Assembly: GCA_036346275.1 (NCBI GenBank)
Contig: CM070719.1
Span: 12,193,185-12,257,184 of the forward strand
Origin: Otatea glauca
Lineage: Eukaryota; Streptophyta; Magnoliopsida; Poales; Poaceae
Direction: 5' to 3'
Length of the DNA: 64,000 nucleotides
Shown here: piece by piece, positions 33,696 through 44,625 of the stretch
Numbering within the stretch: the first letter of the stretch is position 1
Layout of the letters: every line of letters begins with the position of its first letter
The notes under the pieces: model-generated
Told to the model about the DNA's origin: nothing
Databases searched by the model: none
The model's input: only the letters and a program-made list of their open reading frames with translations
Position numbers and translations under genes: made by a program

Positions 33696-34500
33696 TCATG
33701 TTCGTCTAAGCATCCACTTCATCTTATAAGCCGATTGATGAGATCTGCAAATACCTTCATGCACTTCACCCATTGCCACCTGCGCCTCTTCAGCTCCAAG
33801 GCATCTTAGCAGCAAATCTTCCAACGTCTGATAGTACAAAATATCATCCAGGACTACGTACTTCAATGCTTGTTGCCTAACTTTGCGTTCTGTTGGCTTA
33901 GATGGGTCAATTAGGTGATCTCTTATCTGCGTTCTCCAATCGATAGCATCGGCACACATGACAGCTTTGCCCACTAGTTCAGTCATCTGATATCGGCTAA
34001 AGTCCTTGTACCCTGATGCCTGCTGAGCCAGCGCATTGGCTCTATCGTTCAATTCTCTACGGATATGACCGATAGTAAATGAGGTAAATGAGTCGATTGT
34101 CTCGAAGCACCATTCCAAATATTTGAGTAACACCTCATCACGGCATTGGTATTCACCTCTCACTTGTTGTACTACTAACATAGAGTCACCATATGCCTCA
34201 ATAGTATCTACTCCGATATTTTCTAATAGTTGTAATCCTTTGAGCAATGCTTTGTATTCTGCCTGGTTGTTCGAACATCGGCTATTCAACCGAAATGCGA
34301 ACTCAAAATTGTGACCTTTGGGCGATATGAGTACGATACCAATACCATCACCCTCTCAGCATACCGACCCATCAAAAAATAGCTGCCACGGGGCAACGGA
34401 GAGCAGGTTGGCAGTGGTATCATGTCCTGTGATAAAATCGGCTACAACTTGCCCCTTAACTGCCTTAGCCGATTCATATGATAGGTCGAACTCCATTAAG
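33696..34500 (-). pseudogene. Second RNase H (archaeal-type, aRH) of element B
   Basis: The motifs are FFDGS (Asp, about 34375), NNQAEYKALLKGLQ (Glu, about 34260) and YGDSMLVVQQV (Asp, about 34190). This RVT_3-like domain follows the normal RNase H and precedes integrase, an order known from the Tat lineage. One stop splits it between FFDGS and the rest. The tail (33700-34000) resembles the linker to the integrase zinc finger (EVHEGICRSHQSAYKM). Confidence 0.85.
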
Positions 34501-34526
34501 GCATAAGCCCATTTACCAAGTCAACC

Positions 34527-35801
34527 TCACAAAATCGGAGCTGATAACATATACTTTATAACATCGGTTTTACAAACCACCTTACAAGCCGGTGCTAAAA
34601 TATAATGCCTTAGCTTTGTGCAGGAAAAATATAGAGATAGGCATAACTTTTCGACAAAAGGGTACCTAATCTCAGTATCTAGTAGGCGTCCACTTAAATA
34701 AAAGATTACTCTTTCCTTACTATCAACCTCCTGTGCTAAAACGGCTCCGATAGTTTCTTCTTTAGCAGATGTATATAGCTTAAAAGGAATCCCTTTTCGT
34801 GGCGTGGCTAGAACCGAAGGATTGGCTAGGTATTCCTTGATATCATCAAAATCCTTTTGCTGGTCAACTCCCCAAACAAATTCTTGATTATCCTTTAACT
34901 TCAACAAAGGGTTGAACATAAGAATCCTACCAGAAATATTTGAAATAAATTGTCAGAGATAGTTAATCTTACCAATCAGCTTTTGCAACTCATTCTTGCA
35001 TGTCGGAGGCTTTGTTTTGTCTATAGCTTTGACCCTTTCTTGATTAACTTCGATTCCTCTTTCATGGAACATAAAGCCCAAAACTTGCCCAGCCGATACG
35101 CCAAACGCACACTTGAAAGGATTCATTTTCAAACCATGTACTCTTATATTCTGGAAGACCTTTTCTAAATCGTCTAAATGTTGTAGGTCATCTTTTGATT
35201 TTACTACAACATCATCAATGTATATTTCAATAATGTGGCCGATTAAGTCATGAACAATCATATTCATATGTTGCTGGTAAGTTGCCCCGGTATTTTTTAA
35301 ACCGAACGTCATAACCGTCCACTCAAATAACCCTATTGCACCAGGACACCTGAAGGTAGTTTTAGGTATATCGGCTTCTGCCTTGAATATCTGATTGTAC
35401 CCTGCATTACCGTCTAAAAAACTTATGATTTTATTTCCTGATGCAGTGTCGATAAGCATATTGGCTATCGGCATCGGATACTCATCCTTTGGTATGGCTT
35501 TATTCAAATCTCTAAAGTTGACACATACCCTAAGCTTCCCGTTTTTCTTCATAATTGGAACTATATTGGAAACCCACTTTGCGTATCGACAAGGCCTAAT
35601 GAATTTTGCTTCCAATAATCATTCTATCTCCTCTTTTATAATCTTGTACAGGGCCGGATTAAAGCGTCTAGGATACTGCTTAAATGGCCGATATCCTGAT
35701 TTAATAGGCAATCGATGTTCGACCAGTTGTCGGTTTAAACCAGGCATCTCATGATACTCCCAAGCAAAACAATCTTTATAATCTTTGAGAATTTTGACCA
35801 A
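34527..35801 (-). pseudogene. Reverse transcriptase and first RNase H of element B
   Basis: The RT starts with DYKDCFAWEYHEMPG (about 35780) and continues with RVCVNFRDLNKAIPKDEYPM (about 35530), the palm block SFLDGNAGYNQI and the catalytic motif YIDDVVVKS (about 35200). A stop separates the first 60 residues from the RT core, and another lies just before the RNase H part. The RNase H region (34919-34527) contains PFKLYTSAKEETIGAVLAQE, where the usual D after YT is S, and RYPFVEKLCLSLYFSCTKLR. It would copy the element RNA and degrade the template strand. It is inactive as it stands because of the interruptions. Confidence 0.9.
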
Positions 35802-35998
35802 CTTCTCTTTATTTTTTGCATATAATTTCGCACTAATAAAATTTGGTCTTTTCCTACCACCACTACCTATATCGACTTCTTCAAGCAGGTCAGTAGATGT
35901 GAACCCTTAGCCTAACTTCTCGATTTCTTGGAAATCCTCGATGGCCTCATAGCTATCTATCATTTGCCGATAGCTTTGCATTTTATCTTGTAGGACCT

Positions 35999-37111
35999 TC
36001 ACTGTGTTCCTTGACCCCATCGGTGTAAAATCTCACTTGCTTGATGGAACGTGCCTGGCTTGACACTGATCGGCATAAGTCCTGTCTTACCAACACAAAT
36101 AAAGTCATAATCATCCAGCGTTTCCCCCGATATACATTCGGCCTCTTCATGTTGCAAATTTGCATCCGAACTAGCCATAGCGATATGAGTCGATGTATCA
36201 GCTGAGACGACTTCAACTTCACCTCCATTCCATTGGACAAGCGCCTGATGCATGGTCGACGGAATGCAGTAATTGGCATGAATCCAATCCCGACCGAGCA
36301 GCACACTGTAATTGCCTTTGGCGTCAATGACGAAGAATGCGGTTGGCAAAGTCTTACTACCGACAGTTAACTCTGTGACCATAACGCCTTTGGCTTTTGT
36401 GGGATCACCTGTGAAGTCATTAAAAATCATATTAGTCTTGATCAAATCTTCATCGGACTTACCCAATTTTTTGCAGGTGGTATACGGCATCAAATTGACG
36501 GTAGCTCCCCCATCCACCAGCATCCTTGATATCGGCTTGCCGTTTATATACCCTTTTAAATACAATGGCTTTAAATGCCGATGATCATCTTGTGGTTTTT
36601 CGAATATCGCATTTTGGGCACCTAAACACGATTGAGCAAAGGTTTCTTTGGCCGATTCGGTTTTAATTTTGAACTCGGCCGGCAACGTGAACACCATGTT
36701 GATGTCCATTGGAGGCGTATCATCCCTAATCATGGGAGAATCAAGGTCATCGGCTGAATCGAAATCTTCTTCAACTTGCTCTTTCTTTCTCCACTCTTTT
36801 TTGGTAATTTTGATTGGCCGAAGTTCATTAAAGGCTTGATCCCTCTGTTTATCTGCATCAGCCTCTCTGATTTCTTGAGTTCTTAGTCTTTGCAGTCGTC
36901 TGCACTGTGATCGGTTAAGACTGGGTGGACACCACCTTTGTTTGAGCTTTATTGGCTTACATATTTTGTTAGCCAAATCTTCCCGATTAGCAGAATCTGA
37001 CTTTGTTTGCATATTAACTTGGTTCGGCACCTGATTTGGCACAGAGATTCTCTCGTGAACCGGTTTTCTGTAACTTTTGTTAGGACGATCTCGTATCGGC
37101 CCAGACAACAT
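35999..37111 (-). pseudogene. Aspartic protease region of element B pol
   Basis: One long frame of 370 residues is open. Residues about 190-320 carry the retropepsin fold, with the active site ISRMLVDGGATVNLMPY (Asp-Gly-Gly in place of the usual Asp-Ser/Thr-Gly, normal for this lineage) and the flap-like end YSVLLGRDWIHANYC. The region upstream is basic and variable, and it joins gag to protease. Downstream the frame ends before the RT part, so the polyprotein is broken. Confidence 0.85.
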
Positions 37112-37489
37112 TTCTTTAGCCGATCGGCTAGGCTAGCCATCTTAGGGGTAGTGTTCCATTGGGCACATGTGTGGAGATGGCAATGCTACTCCTATCTCCC
37201 AACAAAATTGCCAAAAGGGGCACCTCCGATGAGCCCTTTCTACGTTTTCAGTTCGATACAAATTATCCAACCGACACGAAAAATATTGCGGTCGATTATT
37301 CATTCTTTCATACTTCTCCATCAACTGAGAAAACGTTGGCCCAGGCCTTCTCGCTGGTTTTCTTGGTGGTGACTTTTCTGCTTTATACCATCTGCCAACT
37401 TGTGGGTCTCCTTTGGGTTTAATGGTCTTTGAATTTTTTCTCTCATGATCAGCTTCTATTTGTAATGAACCGATCGTGATTTTTAATGT

Positions 37490-39585
37490 TTAATTACCAC
37501 CCGAAGTTGACTGAATATCGACTCGCCGATCCCTTCTTGGTTCTTCGCTGTGCATCGGCTTTTTCCCCTTGCTCAAACATTGCACCATATTTATAGGGAA
37601 CGGATCAACGTCAACTTGCATGGTCGGCTCATCAGCGAATTTTAGCCGACCATCCTCAATAGCTGATTGGATCTGCTGACGAAAAATATTGCAATCGTTA
37701 GTATTATGAGAAAAAGAATGATGCCACTTGCAATACCTTCGCTTCTTGATCTCATCAAACGATGGTATAATGTGTCCTTCGGGCAACCGTATTATTTTTT
37801 CTTGTAATAATAAATCAAAAATACGATCACACTTAGAGACATTAAAAGCATATTTAACTTTCGACTTATTCCTAGTCGGCTTAAGCCAGGAACAGACTAA
37901 ATATTTTTTAGACCCTTTAATCCATTCGGCTATATTCACTTCTGCTTCATCATCTTCAGAGGATTCACTGGGGCAATAATCGACCACATTAACTTTAGCT
38001 TTATCCTTTTCTTTATTATTGCCATTTGTTTTGAATCTATCCTTGAACGCCCTATTATCCGGGAATCGGCTTTCTTGAGCCGACACGCGATGAAGCAGGT
38101 GACTTAGATCGGTGAACTCCTGTCCTCCAAATTTTTCTCGGAGTGGTGGAATTAGCCCTTGGAAAGCCAAATCGGCAAGTTGATTGTCGGGTAATGTGAC
38201 ACTAAAATATCGATTTCTAACTTCCCTAAATCTTTTAATGTAATCAGTTATCGATTCTCCAAATTTCTAGCGTACAGAGATTAGGTTGGAAATCCTGAGT
38301 TCCAAACTACCAGAGAAAAAGTAATCATGGAATCGGCTTTTCAAATCGTTCCATAAATAAACCGAATTTGGAGGCAGACTAGTAAACCAAGTAAAAGCTG
38401 CTCCTGATAATGATAATGGGAACAATCTGATTTTTAGCCCGTCGGACTGAGCTGCTTCGCCGTATTGTGCGATAAAGCGTCCGATGTGTCCAATGTTGTA
38501 ATTGAATCATCACCAGAGAATTTTGCAAAATCTAGGAGTTTAAAATTGTGAGGATAAGGCATAAGATCTATGTAATCAGGATATGGTATCCTATAGCCGA
38601 AAACTTTCCCTTTTGGTTGTATGCCGAATTGATCCCTTAATACAGCGGAAATTTGATCGGCCCAATTAATACTATCAGTCAACGGGATGGTAGATCCTTG
38701 ATAATGTTGGTCATAATTGGCATTCTGCCCCCCGAGTGCAAACTCGGGCTGCCAATTAGGCTGAGCCGACAGGTGATGAGTGTATTTGTCGTATCCATTA
38801 TTTCTCCTAGTTGGTGGTTCTGGCAATGGGACAAAGGGTTCTGAATAGGTAACTACCCTGTGCGGAACCGGATTCCTAGGTTGGACAGGTTCATGATATT
38901 GTGGGTATCTATCAGATTCAATTGACTGTGGAACCGATCATGGAAAAGCGTAAAACGGAGCTGATGGCGGTAAATTGGCCGATGCATCTAGCTTAGCAGC
39001 ATCGGTATAATCCTGATAATGGGTTACTCCACTCGGGCGAGGATCTTGTGGTAGTATGATGGTGGGTTGAATTGGCATCATGGTTGGAGGTGAGGTTATA
39101 GACGATGGTTTAGGATCGGCTAATGCGCTCTGCGTACTTTGTGCTATTGAGAAAATAGGGTAGCTTGGCAGAGCCTGCATTGGGTCAAGCAGACTCCCGG
39201 ATGAGGCTAACTCCTGAGCGATAGTTTTAACACTATTTGTAATCATCGACTTAAGTGTTGTAATAAGAGCCGACGATTGATTTATTAGAGCATGGTGTAC
39301 ATATTGATTAATCATAGCCGATAGCTCGGCTTGAGTAGGCAGATATCGACTTACCGGTCCTTCTGTAACGCCTGCATCACCTAGGGTATTGACCGTCGGC
39401 AGAGCAGTTTTTTGAGTGACACCACGTCAAGTCTTCTGATAACAATTCAGCATCATCTCTTCAAGAGCAGTTTTTCGATCTTCAATTTTCTTACGCTACT
39501 CTGGCGTTAGATTGTCCATCGTAGGGACGATTATAGCTTCAGTATTGAGATCAGATGGTGGAATCGACTTCCATGATTAAGACAT
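37490..39585 (-). pseudogene. gag of element B, decayed
   Basis: The likely start ATG is at 39585 (minus). Three open pieces follow. At 39315-38938 there is a proline- and serine-rich N-terminal part. At 38826-38434 the block DYIDLMPYPHNFKLLDFAKF and SGDD appears. At 38170-37490 the blocks AFQGLIPPLREKFGGQEF, DLSHLLHRVSAQESRF and RRYCKWHHSFSHNTNDCNIF appear. The CxxH-type cluster at the end is the expected zinc-knuckle position. The piece between 38434 and 38170 reads as capsid with a stop. Gag would form the virus-like particle. Confidence 0.85.
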
Positions 39586-39590
39586 TGTAA

Positions 39591-39608
39591 GTCCCATTGT
39601 GCGTGCCA
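39591..39608 (-). other. Possible primer binding site of element B
   Basis: On the minus strand TGGCACGCACAATGGGAC begins six bases inside the 5' LTR border. The TGG start fits pairing with a tRNA 3' CCA. I cannot name the tRNA. Confidence 0.4.
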
Positions 39609-39614
39609 AGAGTG

Positions 39615-40259
39615 TGTTGACGTCAAAAACTTGAGGTAGGGTTTCTGACAATAGCACACCAGACGAACACCTGGTTTAGAGCGTGCCAGTCGATTTGATC
39701 TGTAATCGATAAGGTAAACTATGAACTTTGTTTAAAACCGACCGTGAGGACCAATCGTCTTAGACTCAATCAGCCCAAAGCCGATTAAATCGAGATAAAA
39801 AGGTAAGCCCAACTAGCCAATTAAGACTAATCGGAGGATAAAGGTAGATCGATTCTGAAGAAGGCGATGCGCAACAAAATCAGAATAAATCGAACATGGC
39901 GTAATTGATGAAGACCAACAATCGGCGATGCGCAACTTTATTGATCAAGATCGAATTACAAGAAGACTAAATTACACGAACTAATCCCAGTCGACAGAAA
40001 AAAAAGATAATAATGTAAATTTGTGGATTTGATTGTGTTGTTTTTTGTAGCTCGCCCTTGTCCGCCTTTTATACCCGCCATCCCATAAAGTCCTAGTACA
40101 ACACGTTTTAGGAGCAGTATCTGTATCTGCCTCTATTTTAAGGGCAACTTCCTTAACGATATGTCTTGTTTCCAAATATCTTGATCTGTTATCCTAATCG
40201 TATCTTGCTGTTTTTTGGACTGCCGATTTAACCATACTTGCTAAATTTTGGTGCAAACA
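39615..40259 (-). repeat. 5' LTR of element B
   Basis: On the minus strand it starts TGTTTGCACC and ends GACGTCAACA. A TATA box GTATAAAAGG is at 40065-40074 (minus). It is followed on the plus side by the AACTC duplication (40260-40264). Confidence 0.95.
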
Positions 40260-40264
40260 AACTC
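40260..40264. other. Target site duplication of element B, right copy
   Basis: AACTC is identical to 27720-27724. Confidence 0.9.
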
Positions 40265-40717
40265 CTAAGTAAAGCAAGATATATCTGACCAAGAAAACCA
40301 CAAACGACGGATGTACATTTTTATGAGCCCTTCCAAGCTCCCAATCCCATGGTCCTTTTGTAGGAATTTCAAACAAGGCGAAAGTGAAATATCAGGTGGA
40401 AGCCAAAATGGAGTGTAAACTAAGTTGAAACTAAATGTAAAAATTTTCAAAAAATCCTAAAAATTTTGCAGATGTTGGGGATGGGTATGTTTGCAGCCAT
40501 GTAAAACTTCAAGGAAATGTGAATGGGCATATTCCATGATCTCATATATGAGTCCATTGAAAATGTATACGGTAAGCTTAGTATCTTTACAGTACTTCTA
40601 AGCTTACCTCTTTAAAATACTATGTAAATGGTTATGAAAAGTTTACAAAATATTTAGTTAGATAAGGGCATGGCTCAACAAGCATCCTGCAAAACTTCAA
40701 CTGAAAACATGACTTAT
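40265..40717. other. Non-coding DNA between element B and CACTA-2
   Basis: This is the original continuation of the DNA ending at 27724. No gene or repeat is recognised. Confidence 0.6.
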
Positions 40718-40736
40718 CACTACGCCAAAACCTGCA

Positions 40737-41088
40737 ATAGGTGACGGTCTATTTGTGACGGTTTTTTTTCGAACCACCACAAATATAATTATCAGTGGCA
40801 GTTCTATATTGAAAATGGAGGGAATAATATCAGTGACGGTTCTATCATCGAACCGCCACTGATAATGCATTATCAGTGGCGGTTCGAGGATAGAACCGCC
40901 ACTGATAACAAATACATCATTAGTGGCAGTGCTATCCTCCAACCACCACCGATACTATTGGATTATCCATGGCGGTTCAATCCTAGAACCGCCACAGATA
41001 ATGTATTATCAGTGGCGGTTTGAGGATAGAACCGCCACAGATAATGTTATCTGTGGTGGTTCTAGTTAACAACCGCCACGGATAATAT
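40737..41088. repeat. 5' subterminal hairpin array of CACTA-2
   Basis: Repeated pairs of TATCAGTGGCGGTTC and GAACCGCCACTGATA, with variants ATCTGTGG and GTGACGG, are separated by loops of 5-8 bases. About seven hairpin units are present. Copies farther from the middle are more diverged. A TATA-like box begins three bases after the array. Confidence 0.88.
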
Positions 41089-41090
41089 TG

Positions 41091-41100
41091 CCTATAAATT
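41091..41100 (+). promoter_or_regulatory. TATA-like box of the tnp2 promoter in CACTA-2
   Basis: CCTATAAATT lies directly after the 5' hairpin array and about 1 kb before the tnp2 ATG, with an apparent leader and intron between. 'ttggtgagttatttttt' at about 41210 fits a splice donor. Location and sequence suggest the tnp2 core promoter. Confidence 0.55.
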
Positions 41101-41459
41101 GGTGGTCAGTAGCAGCACTGGTCTTCTTCCTCCCGAGAGCAAACCAAAACTTCTAATTTTCAGATTTCGTTTTCTCCAATTCTTGTGCTTGTACTTCCTC
41201 TAGTTGTTCCTTGGTGAGTTATTTTTTCTCCTCTCTTGATTTGTGTTAATCTTGTTGCAATTTAATTTTTAAACCTAGTTTAATTAAGGTTTATATGTAG
41301 ATGAGATGAAAAGTTTAGATTTTGTTTCTTTTATATACCTACTATTTTGTAGTTGATGAATTTATTTCCTAGCTAGTTTCATTAGATGATGTTGTGTTCC
41401 TTTTATAGATGATGAATTATGATCAAGCATATATTTAATATAAATTGCATTTAAGTTAA

Positions 41460-42120
41460 TTTGGTAGATGATGAATTTATTATGTAGCTTCTTTAGATGA
41501 TAAGTAATTAGATTAGTTTTTTAATTACTATTAATTTGGTTCCATTAGTGTGGACATATACATCTTGCATATATTAAATTTATTTAATTATGATTATTGG
41601 ATATTAATATAAATGAAATTTTAGTTAATTTGGTAGGTGGGTGCTTATCATTTTTAGATGATGAATTTATTATCTAGCTTCTTTAGAGGATAAGTATTTA
41701 GATTAGTTTTTTAATTACTATTAATTTGGTTCCATTAGTGTACAGACATATACATCTTTCATATATTAAATTTATTCATTTAAGATTATTGGATATTAAT
41801 ATACATGAAATTTTACTTAATTTGGTAGGTGGGTGCTCATCATTTTTAGATGATGAATTTATTGTCTAGCTCCTTTAAATGATAAGTAATTAGATTAGTT
41901 TTTTAATTACTATTAATTTGGTTCCATTAGTGTGCACATATAATATACATCTTGCATATATTAAATTTATTTAATTAAGATTAGTGGATATTAATATACA
42001 TGAAATTTTAGTTAATTTGGTAGGTGCTCATCATTTTTAGATGATGAATTTATTATCTAGCTCCTTTAGATGATAAGTAATTAGATTAGTTTTTTAATCA
42101 ATTTTTATATGTTAATTAAT
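41460..42120 (+). repeat. Tandem repeat, about 191-bp period, in the tnp2 leader intron of CACTA-2
   Basis: GATGATGAATTTAT recurs at 41466, 41657, 41849 and 42040. Each unit also contains 'ataagtaattagattag', 'tggttccattagtgt' and 'ttggtaggt'. Units are nearly identical, implying recent or homogenised duplication. Confidence 0.9.
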
Positions 42121-44625
42121 TTTAGATGAACCGGAGATGGATGTACAATGCGAACCGTTACAGCCGAGATTACATTGACGGGGTATCTGCTTTTATAAGA
42201 GCCGTTGAGGAGAACAAGTTGCACAAGAAGACGGAGTACATACATTGTCCATGCATTGATTGCAAGAATGAGAAAATGTTTTCAAACAAAGAGCACATCC
42301 ACTTGCACTTGATTCGAAGGGGTTTTGTACTTGGCTATACACGTTGGACAAGTCACGGTGAAGAGGAAAACATACATGAAGGTGATAACGTATTGGATGA
42401 TGGAGAAGGCATTATGTCAGTTGACATCGGTTATGGATCTGATGAGGATAGGTTGGACATTGATGATGATAATAATCTTGCTCAGATGTTGCGCGATGCA
42501 GAAGGAAATTACACTAGTCAGAGAGAGTTTAATCAATTCAAGGGTTTGTTGGACGACTCGGACACACCTTTGTTCCCGGGTTGCAAGGAGGAATACACAA
42601 AGTTGCACACCGTGCTTTCACTTCTAAAATTGAAGGCAAGCAATGGTTGGTCCGATAAGAGTTTCACGCGCTATTACATCTCTTAGCAGACATGCTTTCA
42701 GATGGAAATGTATTGCCGATAACCACTTATTTAGCTAAGAAGGTTGTATGTCCATTGGGATTGGAAGTAGAAAGAATACATGCATGTCCAAACGATTGTA
42801 TACTCTATCGCAAAAAGTATACAGACATGCATGTATGTTCGGTGTGCAAATCATCGCGATACAAGCGTAAAGGCCATGACAGCGAGGACACCGTGGTGAA
42901 GAAAGGAGCTCCCGCTAAAGTGGTGTGGTATTTACCAGTAATACCTCGGTTGAAGCGTTTATTTGGAAACAAAAGGCATGCCTAATTGATGCGATGGCAC
43001 TCAGAAGAGCGTAAAAAGGATGGAAAGATGAGACACCCTGCTGATTCTGCCCAGTGGAGAACCATCGATAGGCTCTTTAGGAAGGACTTCGGGATTGAAC
43101 CGAGGAATATAAGGTTTGGGTTGAGTACAGATGGAATGAATCCTTTCGGTAACATCAGTAGTATTCATAGCACTTGGCCCGTGACTCTCTGTATCTACAA
43201 CCTTCCAACCTGGTTGTGTATGAAACGAATGTACATTATGATGTCGCTGCTTATCCAAGGGCCGAGACAACCTGGCAATGATATTGATGTATACTACAAC
43301 CATTGGTGGAAGATCTTGTGGTACTGTGGAACGAAGGTGTACAGGTATGGGATGAGTACAAGCGAGAGTACTTCATCCTACGCACATTGTTGTTTTGCAC
43401 CATCAATGATTTCCCTGCCCTCGGTAACCTATCCGGTCGTACTGTAAAAGGGGCCAAAGCATGCCCCCATTGCATGGATGAAACCGCTAGTGTGTGGCTC
43501 AATAACTCGAGGAAAACTGTGTACATGCATCACCGTAGGTTCCTTTGTAGGAATCACCCCTACCGCAATATGAAGAAACAATTCGACGGGACAAAAGAGG
43601 ATGGTATAGCTCCAAGGCCTCGTCGTGGGGAAGAGGTATATGATATGGTTAAGGATATTAATGTTGTACATGGAAAGGGAGATAGTAATAATAAATTGAG
43701 GTCTCGTACTGAGAAGACCACGTGGAAGAAGACATCGATATTTTGGAACTTGCCCTATTGGAAGGACTTAGAAGTTTGACACTGCATAGATGTCATGCAC
43801 GTAGAGAAAAATGTATGTGACAGCTTGATTGGTCTTTTGCTGAATATTCCTAGCAAAACTAAGGACGGACTGAAGGCACAAAGGGACCTGGAAGATATGA
43901 AAATTAGAGCTGAGCTACATCCTCAAGACACCGGAAAAGGCCGACTTTACCTTCCCCCAGCTTGCTACACTCTATCCAAGAAAGAGAGAACAGACCTCTG
44001 CAAATGCTTGCATGGTGTGAAAGTTCCGTCCGGTTACTCCGCAAGCATCAAGAAACTGGTCTCGATGAAAGATTTGAAGTTAACTGGCATGAAGTCTTAT
44101 GATTGTCATGTGATGATGACACAAATGCTTCCTATTGCAATTAGAGGTATTTTGCCTGAAAAGGTCCGAGAGGCAATCATGAGGTTGTGTTTCTTCTTCA
44201 ACACGATTTCACAGATGGTCATCGATCCCATCGGACTTTCTGAATTGCAGAGTGATGTGGTCAAGACACTATGCCAGCTAGAGATGTATTTCCCTCCATC
44301 ATTTTTTGATATAATGGTTCATCTCATTGTTCACCTTGTGAATGAGATAAATTTATGTGGCCCCGTATTCCTGCATCAGATGTACCCGTTCGAAAGGTAC
44401 ATGGGTATCCTGAAGAAGTATGTACGCAATCGATCTCTACGGAGGGTGTATTGTGAAGGTTATGCAACTGAGGAGGTTATCGAGTTTTGCGTGGATTACA
44501 TGGAGGGGGTGGAACCGGTAGGAGTGCCTGTATCTCGTCATGAGGGTAGGCTAGCTGGGAAAGGGACGATTGGAAGGAAATCAATAAATTCTTACGATCA
44601 TGGATTGTTCGAAAAAGCTCATTTC

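Larger units (their letters stand above)
27725..40259 (-). mobile_element. Tat-lineage Ty3/gypsy retrotransposon, element B, complete (12.5 kb)
   Basis: Both LTRs (645 bp each) and an exact 5-bp duplication AACTC mark the limits. Reading on the minus strand the order is 5' LTR, primer site, gag, protease, RT, RNase H, a second RNase H, integrase, polypurine tract and 3' LTR. The second RNase H is the known mark of the Tat lineage. Between integrase and the 3' LTR lies an antisense PMD-type gene on the plus strand, itself cut by a Copia-type LTR. All coding frames have stops or frameshifts, so it is not autonomous. By eye the LTRs differ at about 5-7% of positions, which implies an insertion some millions of years old at usual grass rates. 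Confidence 0.95.
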
